Shown here in pieces: positions 9,113 to 17,577 of a stretch of DNA of 64,000 nucleotides (position 1 is the stretch's first letter; each line of letters begins with the position of its first letter). Made by a program: the position numbers and the translations under genes. The notes below the pieces were generated by a model. The model saw only the letters and a list, made by a program, of their open reading frames with translations, searched no databases and had not been told where the DNA came from. The stretch is from Pseudofrankia sp. DC12 (GTDB lineage: Bacteria > Actinomycetota > Actinomycetes > Frankiales > Frankiaceae), in the NCBI RefSeq assembly GCF_000966285.1, contig NZ_KQ031391.1:3569208-3633207 (forward strand), in the 5' to 3' direction.

Positions 9113-9203
9113 GGCAAATCCCCCGAAGCCGTCACATGACCGATCCTCGCACGAGAACAGGACCCACGGCCCGGGATGGTCGACAAGATGGAGTCCCCAC
9201 CCG

Positions 9204-9242
9204 GCCTAGGCCGAACACATCGATGGACATCACTCCCCACAG
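9204..9242 (-). pseudogene. TIR micro-fragment 2
   Basis: The reverse strand reads LWGVMSIDVFGLGRV, close to GVVSIDLFGLA of fragment 1. The DNA cgatggacatcactcc here matches cgatggacaccactcc at about 8773-8788. Nothing recognisable flanks it, so it is a scrap of another TIR gene copy or a partial duplication. Confidence 0.55.
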
Positions 9243-9621
9243 TCAGGGTTCCGCAGCCGAGGCGTAACGGCGGGCAGCCACCGTGGCGGCCAAGCCGACG
9301 GACGACTGTGGACGAGCGTGGATGTCTTGAAATCCAAAACGCCCGCGACCTGCACTAGCGGGCGTCTGCGGACATCCATGGACAAATCACCAAGATCTCT
9401 TAAGCTGCGGGTCGAGGACCGCCCGCACGATGGTGCCGTCCCGCGCTGTCTGCGCTTCCGCTACTCGACGCTCGTGCCTGCGTTGCCAGCGGGCAGGAAC
9501 GTGCGTGGTCTCAGTCTTGGTCTCGTTCAGGGCCGTTCGGCAGCGGTCGAGACAACGTCGTGGCATCGCCCCGCCTGCATCGCGGACCGCTATGAAGGCC
9601 GGCGTACGAGCCACCGTGGCA

Positions 9622-9665
9622 CTGAAAGGCGGAAGGTCGGCGGTTCGACCCCGCCCCTGCCCACC
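9622..9665. repeat. Right attachment core (attR-like), partial tRNA-Phe copy
   Basis: This is the 44-base copy of the tRNA-Phe 3' half (see 2460-2503), without the 5' half needed for a functional tRNA: no acceptor 5' strand or D arm precedes it. It marks the right border of element 1. Confidence 0.88.
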
Positions 9666-9728
9666 ACCTCTGACCAGCGGTTTTACACCGCAACAGAGAT
9701 CAAATCGGCCGTTTTGAAGATCGTTATG

Positions 9729-9748
9729 TAGCAACGGGTGTAGCAACG
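9729..9748 (+). promoter_or_regulatory. Paired arm-type repeats TAGCAACG, right
   Basis: TAGCAACG occurs at 9729-9736 and 9741-9748, 64 bases beyond the second core. Period and orientation match the TGGCAACG pair beyond the first core. Presence of this pair outside element 1 suggests that a second element begins at this core. Confidence 0.5.
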
Positions 9749-10242
9749 CCGACCGAGACCTGGCGGCGGACGGTCACCCGCACACCAGCGCTGACCTGCA
9801 CAGACACCTCCGGCAGACCGTCCGCTTCGGGACAAAACAGTCGAGCCGGATCTCGCCGGCCGCGGTCGTCGCACCGCCCGTGCCCGAGGTAGCGCAAACA
9901 CCCTGGTCAAGCCTCTGCCGCAGGACGCCGATCCTGCCCCGTCTCCAGGCGAAGCGACCGATCAGACCTCTGGACCTGCGGTTCCGCATTGACGGCCCAG
10001 CGCGCCACACGCCTCGTCGGCGATCGCAGGCTGTTGCTACACCGGTAGCTACAGAACAGACGCCGACATCAGCGGAACGCGCCGGCGCAGCTGTCTGACC
10101 TGCCTCGATCCGCGGAGCGAACCAGCGGACCGTCCGTTTCGGCAGCGGACGATCGGGGACACCCGTCCACCTCGGGACGCCACACCGCAAAGGTCAGAGA
10201 CGGACTACACCCGGCACACACCACCAAGATGCACAACAGGCA
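9749..10242. other. Gene-free stretch after second att core
   Basis: No coding region is recognised. Motifs shared with the left end of element 1 recur: GACCGTCCGC at about 9818 and GACCGTCCG at about 10129. TGTTGCTA (10032-10039) and GGTAGCTA (10044-10051) form an inverted, weaker arm-type pair with the same 12-base period. The stretch looks like the attachment end of a related element. Confidence 0.4.
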
Positions 10243-10480
10243 CTAAGCGGCTGCCACGGATCTGGTCGAGCAGGTGACGTGGGCGTCGTCGACAGCCCGG
10301 TCGAACAGGTCGATGGAGACAACAGCGCCGAGGAGGCCTGGGCGGGAACAGTCCTCGATGCGAACGGGAAGCAGCTTGCGGGCGAAGCCGTGCGGGTCGG
10401 CTGGTTGGGCGGCTAGCCATTCGACCTGGCCGTAGACCGAGTCCAGGTACGCGCCGGACAGGACCAGGGCTGCGGCAAGA
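10243..10480 (-). pseudogene. TIR-domain protein fragment 3
   Basis: The reverse strand encodes SGAYLDSVYGQVEWLAAQ, KLLPVRIEDCSRPGLL and VVSIDLFDRAVDDA, closely similar to the middle of TIR fragment 1. Both the betaA strand and the domain C terminus are missing, and the frame runs into unrelated residues (CSTRSVAAA) before its stop. It is a separate, diverged copy, so TIR genes have been duplicated and lost here. Confidence 0.75.
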
Positions 10481-10631
10481 TAACAGTCCGGATTGATCAA
10501 ACTACGCCTCCAGTCTGGTCGGGCCTGGAGAAGTACTTTGAGTTGATCCGGAAACCCAGTAACCACAGGCGGTTCAATCGCTGCCGGCCTATCCGTGCCG
10601 ACCGAATCCGACTACCTTGAGTTGCCACACG

Positions 10632-10748
10632 CTACCGAGAGCGATCTCGCCGCAGCCCTGGGTCAGGCCAGTCCCGCGACGGGCATCCGTCGCCAACCCA
10701 GCGGAGAACCGCGCGCTGGCGCTCGTTGAGCTGGGTTGGACGCGGCAT
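10632..10748 (-). CDS. Short hypothetical protein, possible gene remnant
   Basis: A 38-residue frame starts with ATG at 10748 and contains LNERQRAVLRWVGDGCP, a helix-rich motif that resembles the start of larger actinobacterial proteins of unknown function. It ends after an arginine-rich tail. It is probably the N-terminal remnant of a longer gene and has no clear ribosome binding site. Confidence 0.3.
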   Translation of the reverse strand: MPRPTQLNERQRAVLRWVGDGCPSRDWPDPGLRRDRSR

Positions 10749-11068
10749 AGGACCACCTCACGGTGTCCGGCAACTCGGGCGGAATCAGTTAAATGAGTAA
10801 CTCAGAGCAACGTCGTTGATGCGCAAACTACTCGACCCATCAGGATAGCCGGACAGCGGGGCCGCCGAATGCACGAAAGAACTGAAGCGGCAGACACTGG
10901 AATCGCCGCGTGCGGCGACCGTTACCCATGCGCCCGGTGAACCCGCAAATTCTTGAACACTTCGAATAGCACCTTCCGGGTAGGAGACGACTGCAGGCTC
11001 ACGGCGGGACAGTGAAGCCAGCAGTCAACATCGCCTGGCCAGACTCTCGGTCTTCGCGGCGGCACGGT

Positions 11069-11085
11069 GTAGCACCTGGTGCTAC
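11069..11085. promoter_or_regulatory. Palindromic operator before the toxin-antitoxin pair
   Basis: The sequence gtagcacctggtgctac is a perfect 17-base palindrome ending 9 bases before the antitoxin GTG. Antitoxins of this class repress their own operon by binding palindromes that overlap the promoter, so this is the likely autoregulatory site. Confidence 0.65.
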
Positions 11086-11094
11086 CCTGGCTGG

Positions 11095-11361
11095 GTGAGT
11101 ACTCCTGAGATCACGCAGCGGGACCTGCGGTCGAAGTCGCGGGAAATCATGGACGCCGTCGAGCATGGGCAGTCGTTCACGGTCACTCGGGATGGTCACC
11201 GGATCGGACAGCTCGTCCCGATCCGACGTCGGCGCCGGTTCGTCTCGCGGCAGGAGTTCGCCGCGATGTCGCGCAACGTGCCTGACGCCGGTCTGGAGGC
11301 GTTCCGCGCCGACCAGGACGCGGCAGCCGACCACGAGGCCACGAGCGCCTATGACCAGTGA
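11095..11361 (+). CDS. Phd/YefM-type antitoxin
   Basis: The 88-residue antitoxin has the Phd/YefM N-terminal DNA-binding fold (ITQRDLRSKSREIMDAVEHG, then FTVTRDGHRIGQLVPI) and an acidic, flexible C-terminal tail (about 55-88) that should wrap the toxin. It starts at GTG. Its last codons overlap the toxin gene by 11 bases, so translation is coupled. It should neutralise the PIN toxin and repress the operon through the palindrome at 11069-11085. Confidence 0.88.
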   Translation: MSTPEITQRDLRSKSREIMDAVEHGQSFTVTRDGHRIGQLVPIRRRRRFVSRQEFAAMSRNVPDAGLEAFRADQDAAADHEATSAYDQ

Positions 11362-11818
11362 GCCCGTCCGGCAGGGCCTGCTGGACACCAACATCCTGAT
11401 CCTGCGCCGCTGGGTCGATGTCGCCGAGCTTCCGGACGAGATGGCGATCAGCGTGGTGACGCTGGCGGAGCTGTCCGCCGGGCCGCACCAGGTCCGGCGC
11501 AACGACGAGCAGGACCTGTACGACGAGCACGAGGAACGGGCCCGGCGGATGGAGATACTCCAACGCGCAGAGAACGAGTTCGACCCGATCCCGTTCGACA
11601 CCGAGGCCGCGCGAGTCTACGGCCGACTGACCGCAGCCGTCGTCGCCGCAGGTCGCAAACCGCGCCGCCGCACCGCGGACCTCATGATTGCCGCTACTGC
11701 GGTCGCCGAGGACCTCCCGCTGTTCACCACCAATCCCGGCGACTACACCGGCTTGGAAAAGCTCCTACGCACGGTTCCAGTCACGAGGCCGCCCTTGCCC
11801 CACGAGAAGAAGCCCTGA
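11351..11818 (+). CDS. PIN-domain toxin (VapC-like ribonuclease)
   Basis: This 155-residue PIN nuclease is predicted to cut RNA, commonly tRNA in this family. Acidic active-site residues are Asp12 (GLLDTNILIL), Glu40 (VVTLAELSAG) and Asp110 (RTADLMIAATA), with a terminal aspartate/asparagine region at TTNPGDY (about 126-132). The ATG at 11351 lies inside the antitoxin gene. Pairing with a Phd-type antitoxin is common in actinobacteria. The pair sits in the presumed second mobile element and could stabilise it. Confidence 0.9.
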   Translation: MTSEPVRQGLLDTNILILRRWVDVAELPDEMAISVVTLAELSAGPHQVRRNDEQDLYDEHEERARRMEILQRAENEFDPIPFDTEAARVYGRLTAAVVAAGRKPRRRTADLMIAATAVAEDLPLFTTNPGDYTGLEKLLRTVPVTRPPLPHEKKP

Positions 11819-12049
11819 CCAAGCCGGCGGGGTGACAACAGGGGCCCCTTCTCTGGCACGCGGCTCTGAGTCCGCCAAGGATCGGGGAAGCTACATAGCC
11901 CCGCATCAGCCCGGACCCGTTACTAGCCGTCTCTTCCGTGGGCGATGTGTCCGTAGTTCACACCGACCGCGACCCCTCCGCCCGGAGCCGACACATCGCC
12001 GATCCGGATCGCTCATGCTGGTGAGGTGCCAGGCATGCTCGGCGCTGCC

Positions 12050-12158
12050 GCGCCGGGGAAGGTCGGTGCGTCCGCGGCGGCGGGTCGGGCGGCGCCAGGG
12101 AAGGTCGGTGCGTCCGCGGCGGCGGGTCGGGCGGCGCCAGGGAAGGTCGGTGCGTCCG
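12050..12158 (+). repeat. 42-base tandem repeat
   Basis: Copies start at 12050, 12092 and 12134 (the last partial). The unit begins gcgccRgggaaggtcggtgc. The 42-base period equals 14 codons, so any frame would read a 14-residue repeat, but no convincing gene covers it. It lies just before the broken helical-repeat gene. Confidence 0.75.
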
Positions 12159-12173
12159 TGGCTCGCCGTCGGG

Positions 12174-13858
12174 GTGAACTACGGCAACATCTTGCGGCAT
12201 TCCGTGGAAGCTCCTGGTGAGCAGCTCCGGGGTCGGTGGCTGGTGCGGGAAGCGCAGCTTCCGGACCGGCTTAAGGAACTTTCCAGATCGTCTGAGCCGC
12301 TGATACTGGCGGCGTGGCGCGACGAACCGGATCTGACCTGGTCCCTGGTTACGGCGTTGACCAGCAGCGAGCATCGACCTTCCGACGTCGTCGCTGGCTG
12401 GGCGCGGCACACGCCGTCCTGGCTACGCGACGCCCCATCGCAGGTCCAGATCGCTGCGGGCGACCTCGCCGACGCCTACGGCGCGCCGATCTTGGCGGCG
12501 GATCTGTTCCTGGCTGCCAGCGAAAAGGGAGTGGGACGCCGCGATTTCTGGCTCGCGCGCGCCGCGCTCCTCTTCCGCGATCACGCTCGGCCGGCGAAGG
12601 AGGGGGAAGCACTTGCAGCCCTTGGCGCGCCTGCGGGGGTGTCCGAGCCCTACGCCCGCATCGTTGTGGCGCTGCTTTCTGGGGACACGCGAACGGCGGA
12701 CCGGGACCTCGACCGCTGGTCACCCAGTCCCGCCGATCGCGCGCTGCATACCGCCCTTCGACTGCGCGTCCTTGATGCGGAGTTGAACGGGGCGATGCCG
12801 AGCAGGGAGGCGCTCGACCACGCGATCAATCTCCTCGCCGCGTCGCTGCGGGAGCAATGGACCGCCGGGTTCGCCGTCGGCCGCGCCCGGTTCCTGATCT
12901 GGCGAGTAAGTCGAGGACACTCGCCGAACGCGCCAGCCGATCTTCGGGACGCCTACGATCTCGCCGTGCGCGCCCGCGACGACCGGCGCCGCTACCGCGG
13001 TGACAGCGCCGAAGCAGTGGCACTCGCCTGCCAGGCGGCCCTCATCGCGGACGACTTCCGCAGTGTGCTCGCAGTCGGCACCGTGGCCCGCGACGGTGCG
13101 ACCGAACATGAGGCAGCGGCTCCCGCCATCCGCAGCTACGTCGCTGCGGCTGCGATGCAACTCGGTGATCTTGACCTTGCGCGCGACAGCGCGAGCCGTG
13201 TCGACGACCAAGCCCTGCGGGCCCGCCTTCACGCGCTCGCGGCCGAAGCCAGGGGCGAGAACGCCCGATCACACTGGCTACGCGCCGTCGAACTGGCCCG
13301 GGACGACGACCAGCAACTCGCCATTGCCCTAGCTGGCCTGGCGGACGCCGGCGGCCTCGACCCGGCGCAGATCGAGGACTTCGCGGCCCGTCATCCTGAC
13401 GAGGCGGCCGAGATCCTCGCCATGTCCGATCTTGCAACCGGCAATACGGACGCGGCAATCAGCCAGCTTCGTCCACGGCGGCGGCACTCAGTGACCGCCG
13501 CGCTAGCGCTAGCGAAGGCGTACCAGGTCGCAGGCCAGGTAGACAACCAGATACGCACCCTCCCTGAGCGGACGATTTCCACGACCCATCGCTGCACCTC
13601 ACCGCCGTAGAAGTCTTGGTGCACCACGACCGTCGTTCCGACGCCGAGAACGAGGTAGGCAGCCTCCTCGCGTCAGCATCCGCCGAGTGGACACGTCGAC
13701 CAGCTGCACTGCGCCTCGCAGCACAGCTTGCCTACCTGGACAACAGGTTCGATAAGGCGCAGGAACTCCTCGACGCGGCGTTGCGGCTTCGGCCGGACGA
13801 CGCCCCCACCCGCTGGGCACTTATCCATGTCCTCCTATACGGGCGCGGTGACCTAAAG
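12174..13858 (+). pseudogene. Helical-repeat (TPR-like) protein, frameshifted and truncated
   Basis: A long alpha-helical, alanine-rich protein with TPR-like pairs (APILAADLFLAASEKG; AAAMQLGDLDLARDSASR; LRLAAQLAYLDNRFDKAQEL). Frame 1 runs from about GTG 12174 to about 13567 (NQIRTLPE). The continuation then lies one frame over from about 13568 (ADDFHDPSLHLTAVEVL) to LLYGRGDLKG at about 13858, where it meets transposase debris. The N-terminal domain that would name the function is missing. Similar solenoids form the C-terminal part of nuclease or NTPase defence proteins, but nothing here proves that. Confidence 0.65.
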
Positions 13859-14481
13859 GGAAAACAGGTGACCGATCAGCGCGAGGCGAGTCCGCGGGTC
13901 CGGCGACGGCGCTGGGGCAGGCGGTGTGGTCGTGCTGGGTCAGGCGGCGGTGGCCTGGTCGGGTCGTCTGGTGATGACGGTGTCGTAGCCGAGGGCGTCG
14001 AGCTGGGCGGCCAGTCGCTGGGCGTGGCGGGCGGGGTCGCGGCGGCGGGTGAAGTAGTCGGCGCCGAGGTCCCGGTAGGGCTCGCCGCGGTCGAGCATGT
14101 GGAAGAGGGCGACGAGGCCCGGCCCGGGGCTCGCGTCCCAGGCCGCGAGGCCGGCTGAGCTCGGAATCGTCGCGAGACCTGGTCGCCGCCGCGTCGACCG
14201 CGGCGACCAGATCGCGGACGATCTCGCAGGCCGCGCCGAGCGCGGGGGTGTCCGTGACACCCAACCCGCCGAAACTCCGTGCCGGTCAATGCCCGCGGTG
14301 GCCACATTCCACGAAGACGAGCAGCTGAGCCCCAGAGGCCCGCGACGTCCCATCTCGTCCAGCGCGTCGTGGAGCTGGCCCGTCGCAGGCGCACGATGCG
14401 CCGGGCTGCTCTTTGGGCGAGATCGTCGTGCTCGCGGGGCGTCGTGGGGCCAACATGAGATGCCGGGCTGCGGCCGTCGGG
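13859..14481 (-). pseudogene. Transposase debris
   Basis: The clearest piece, on the reverse strand at about 13940-14110, reads ALFHMLDRGEPYRDLGADYF and ends LGYDTVITRRPDQ. It resembles C-terminal tails of actinobacterial insertion-sequence transposases; the IS110-like label is from memory and unsure. Farther upstream the pieces change frame (VRDLVAAVDAAATRS in another frame), so no intact gene is left. It caps the truncated helical-repeat gene. Confidence 0.4.
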
Positions 14482-16827
14482 TCATCCGACCGGCGCGACC
14501 GACTCGATGTTGGCCACGGTGAAGTCCCGTTGATCGTCCCGCAGGTGGCACCACGCGTCGAGCCACCGGCCATACAGCTGGCGCGGCTGGATTTCCCGCA
14601 CGGTCCGGTTTCCGGTCTTGTTCCGATAGCTGATCAGTACATCGCGCTGGGACTCGACCGCGTCGGCCAACAGGATGATCTCGGCATCGCTCAGGCCCGG
14701 GTTCAGCTGCGCCAACCGCGCGAACATCTCCGAGGTGTCCGCCCCGCTGCTGTCACCGCCGGCCGGGTCCGCGAGCAGCCGCGCGGCCAGCTTCTCCGCC
14801 TCCAGCCGGCCCCGGGACGCGGACCGCTTCGGCGACCGGGGCGCGGACGCCTGGTGCTCCCGCCGCTGCTCGACGATCACTGTGCCCGTCGCATCCTCGG
14901 CGACTGGGGACAACCCGGCCGCGCGCAGCCGTTCCAGCACGTCCTGCAGCTCGTACGGGCTGGACAGCACCGTCGGCGCCACCCGCGCCAAGGACAGTTT
15001 CGCCAACGACCGGGTGTGCAGAAGCTCGTTGATCGTGGCCTCTTCGGCTACGACGCACGAGCGCATCCCCCGCACCCGGATCTTTCCGTGTAGACGGCCC
15101 ACATCCTTGACAAGAAATTCCAGCGGCTGCGGCACCGGCCGATTCGATATCGCCGTCAGATCGGCTAGCAACTGCTCGGCGGTCCAGCCGGCGTCGAACG
15201 CCGCCCGGACGCTGGCCGGACTGAACCGCCAGACTCCTGCCGTGCTACGGGACTCGCTCACCGCGGCTGTTCCCAGCAGGCGCGAGACCACCGTTGTCGG
15301 CTGTCCGGACACCACCGCGGTCAGGTCCGACTGGAGTATCACCTCGCACGGCCTCTCCACCAGCACTCCGGCCACCCGTTCGGTCAACGCGTCCACCGGC
15401 TCGGCGTCCGCCGGCTCCGCGCCGGCGAGCTCGGCGTCGAGAAGGGCCACGAGCTGTTCGCCGCATTCGGTCAGCACGTCCGCGGCGGCCACACCCAGCA
15501 GCTCCGCCTCCCGTCCTGCGGCGGCCACCTTGTCCCGCAGCTGGTCGGGCTCGTACCCATGCAGCGGAAAGAACCAGTCGGCGTGTTCGCCGGCCGCCCG
15601 CAGCGACAGCCCGCCACGGGCCGCGCTCATCACGGCGCGTCGCAGCCCACCGGCAGCCGAGACCAGGGGCAGCGGCGGGGGCAGCTCCTTGCCCCCTTCG
15701 ATCTCCCGGCTGGTCGGCGCATGTCCCAACATCAACCACGCGGTCGCCAGCGCGGACCACTGACGGGCCGGAGGTGCCTCCCGCCACGGCGCGTACCGAT
15801 CGGTCGGCGCATAGCCCGTGTCCGCGCGACCGAGCAGCCCGGCCGCGTATGTCAGGTCGATCACCAGCACCAGCACCTCGGCTGGCAGCGCCAGCCGCGC
15901 AGCCAGCCGAGACTGTTCCCGCGGTCCGACGCCGCCCTTCTTCAGCGCGACGATCGCATGTGAGCGCGCCTCGTCCAACAGCGCCGTGACCCCACGGAGC
16001 AGATCCGCGGCGGCGGCCTGCGCGGCGGCCCGCGTCGACCCGCTCCTGACCGCGGCCGAAGGGATCCGCGGCCGGCCGGTCGCCACCAGGTCCCGGCGCG
16101 CCAACCAGGCCGCGGCCTCGATCTCCCAAGGCACCTCCCACCGCCCGTTGACCCGTATCACCAGGCCGGCGGCGGCCAACGCACGATCGGCACTTGTGGC
16201 TGCCTGCGCGGGAGAGCCGAAGTAGATCTGGCCGTAGCGATGGCAGAGCTGCGACAGGCGGCCTCGCGCGGGCTCAGGCAGCTGTCGCACCACGTCGGCC
16301 ATCGCGCGGACGTCGGACACGGCGTCCACCAGCCGGGCGATCAACTCAGGCTTGCGCAGGCCAGCCACCTCGACACCCAGCGCCTCGGCCGCCGAACGCA
16401 CGTCCTCGACCGGCGCCGACCGCGCGATCGTGGCCAACGGCCGACCGTCGCCGATCTCGGCTGACCAGTGCTCGGCCAATCGCTCCGGTAGGCGGATCGT
16501 CCCGGACTCCAGCCAGGCCAGCCCACGGCCGCGCAGCTCGTCGAGGGCGTCCCGCACGGCCTGTTCCGGCGCGGCGGCCAGGCGCGTAACAGCCTCCACC
16601 GTGGCCAGCGATCCCAGGGCGGCCACCGCCTGGCCGACGACCACCGCGTCCCGATCGGCCGAGCGCAGCGCCGCGACCAGCGAGTCCGGGCCGCACAGTC
16701 GCTGCGCCAGCTGCTCGAACCCGCGCGGGACCGGCTCGACCAGCACGTCCGGGCGCGCCCGCAGCAACCCCGTGAGCGCCGACTCGTCCAACCCGGCCAG
16801 ATACTCGGCAAACGATCCGGAAGCCAT
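14482..16827 (-). CDS. Helicase-associated domain protein with WYL-like C terminus
   Basis: A 781-residue protein of the actinobacterial family annotated as helicase-associated or XPB/Ssl2-like, related to Rv0862c. It has helical winged-helix-like repeats over the first 450 residues, then the Helicase_C_3-type segment (EVILQSDLTAVVSGQPT, near 490-505; WRFSPASVRAAFDAG; LEFLVKDVGRLHGKIRVRG), and a C-terminal WYL-like part (VLISYRNKTGNRTVREIQPRQL, GRWLDAWCHLRDDQRDF). No Walker motifs are seen, so it is not itself a helicase; a regulatory or DNA-repair role is inferred. ATG 16827 (MASGSF) is preferred over a start 30 bases upstream because family members begin similarly. Confidence 0.8.
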   Translation of the reverse strand: MASGSFAEYLAGLDESALTGLLRARPDVLVEPVPRGFEQLAQRLCGPDSLVAALRSADRDAVVVGQAVAALGSLATVEAVTRLAAAPEQAVRDALDELRGRGLAWLESGTIRLPERLAEHWSAEIGDGRPLATIARSAPVEDVRSAAEALGVEVAGLRKPELIARLVDAVSDVRAMADVVRQLPEPARGRLSQLCHRYGQIYFGSPAQAATSADRALAAAGLVIRVNGRWEVPWEIEAAAWLARRDLVATGRPRIPSAAVRSGSTRAAAQAAAADLLRGVTALLDEARSHAIVALKKGGVGPREQSRLAARLALPAEVLVLVIDLTYAAGLLGRADTGYAPTDRYAPWREAPPARQWSALATAWLMLGHAPTSREIEGGKELPPPLPLVSAAGGLRRAVMSAARGGLSLRAAGEHADWFFPLHGYEPDQLRDKVAAAGREAELLGVAAADVLTECGEQLVALLDAELAGAEPADAEPVDALTERVAGVLVERPCEVILQSDLTAVVSGQPTTVVSRLLGTAAVSESRSTAGVWRFSPASVRAAFDAGWTAEQLLADLTAISNRPVPQPLEFLVKDVGRLHGKIRVRGMRSCVVAEEATINELLHTRSLAKLSLARVAPTVLSSPYELQDVLERLRAAGLSPVAEDATGTVIVEQRREHQASAPRSPKRSASRGRLEAEKLAARLLADPAGGDSSGADTSEMFARLAQLNPGLSDAEIILLADAVESQRDVLISYRNKTGNRTVREIQPRQLYGRWLDAWCHLRDDQRDFTVANIESVAPVG

Positions 16828-16905
16828 GCCAGCATTCTCCCGAACACCCATCGCCACGCCGTCAGGCTATCCGCACCAGGTGCCTCGGGTCTCCCGGAAG
16901 AACTC

Positions 16906-17394
16906 TCAGCCGAGCGCGTCGAGGGCACTCCCATCCGGGTCGACGGCGTGTGCGATGCGGCGCCCGATGTCGCCCAGCTGCCGCTGCTGCGCGCGGGTGA
17001 GGGGATCGAAGACGAGGGCACGGACCGCCGCGACGTGCCCGGGGGCGGCCGCGATGACCTTCGCCCAGCCCGCGTCGGTGAGGATCGCCAGGGTGTAGCG
17101 ACCGTCGCCGGGGTCCGGCGTGCGGCGCACCCAGCCGGCCCTGTCCAGCCGTCCGACCACGTGGGAGAGCCGGGAGAGCGACCCGTTGGCGAACACGGCC
17201 AGGGTGCTCATCCGCAGGGTGCGCTCGGGGGCCTCGGACAGCATGGCCAGCACCTGGTACTCGAAGTGGCTGATCCCGGCATCGCGCTGGAGCTGGTCGT
17301 CGAGTGCTGCCGGAAGCCTGATCAGCACCCTCGCCAGGGTCAGCCAGACCTGCATCTCATCGTTGGCCAGCCAGCGCGGCTCCTGCGCGTCCAC
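16906..17394 (-). CDS. MarR-family transcriptional regulator
   Basis: This 162-residue winged-helix repressor has the MarR layout: helix 1-2 (WLTLARVLIRLPAALDDQL), the recognition part (RMSTLAVFANGSLSRLSHVVGRL, about 80-102) and a wing (GWVRRTPDPGDGRYTLAILT). It is divergent from the oxidoreductase gene at 17578. The two palindromes between them are its likely operators, so it probably controls both genes in response to a small aromatic or electrophile ligand. Confidence 0.9.
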   Translation of the reverse strand: MDAQEPRWLANDEMQVWLTLARVLIRLPAALDDQLQRDAGISHFEYQVLAMLSEAPERTLRMSTLAVFANGSLSRLSHVVGRLDRAGWVRRTPDPGDGRYTLAILTDAGWAKVIAAAPGHVAAVRALVFDPLTRAQQRQLGDIGRRIAHAVDPDGSALDALG

Positions 17395-17433
17395 GCCATC
17401 AGCCTAGCTTGAAGCATCAACCGAAAATCTGTT

Positions 17434-17457
17434 GATCACTTGACATGTCAAGTGATC
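17434..17457. promoter_or_regulatory. 24-base perfect palindrome, MarR operator candidate
   Basis: The half-site gatcacttgaca is followed directly by its reverse complement tgtcaagtgatc, giving a perfect 24-base palindrome between the divergent regulator and oxidoreductase genes. Length and symmetry suit a MarR dimer. Confidence 0.75.
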
Positions 17458-17469
17458 TCGCCGTAGATT

Positions 17470-17487
17470 GAGTTGAAACTTCAACTC
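17470..17487. promoter_or_regulatory. Second palindrome, MarR operator candidate
   Basis: gagttgaa and ttcaactc are separated by two bases, starting 12 bases after the end of the first palindrome. A shorter ttga/tcaa pair (17409-17420) lies by the regulator start. Together they suggest cooperative binding across both promoters. Confidence 0.65.
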
Positions 17488-17577
17488 ATAGACGGGCGTC
17501 CGCCGCGGCCAGACCGGGCCGCGGCGCGCACCCACCCTCCGGGCTCGTCTTCGACCCCGATCTCCTTGGGAGCACAC

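Larger units (their letters stand above)
2504..9665. mobile_element. Integrated element 1, tRNA-Phe to its duplicated 3' end
   Basis: The segment is bounded by the 44-base tRNA-Phe repeats and contains almost nothing but recombinase genes: TnpB-like, TnpC/DUF6262-like, TnpA-like and a truncated third recombinase, plus TIR gene remnants at its right end. The recombinase set belongs to the Tn554/recombinase-trio world rather than to classic tRNA-targeting integrases. The protein that made the tRNA-Phe junctions may therefore have been lost, or be one of these. Confidence 0.65.
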
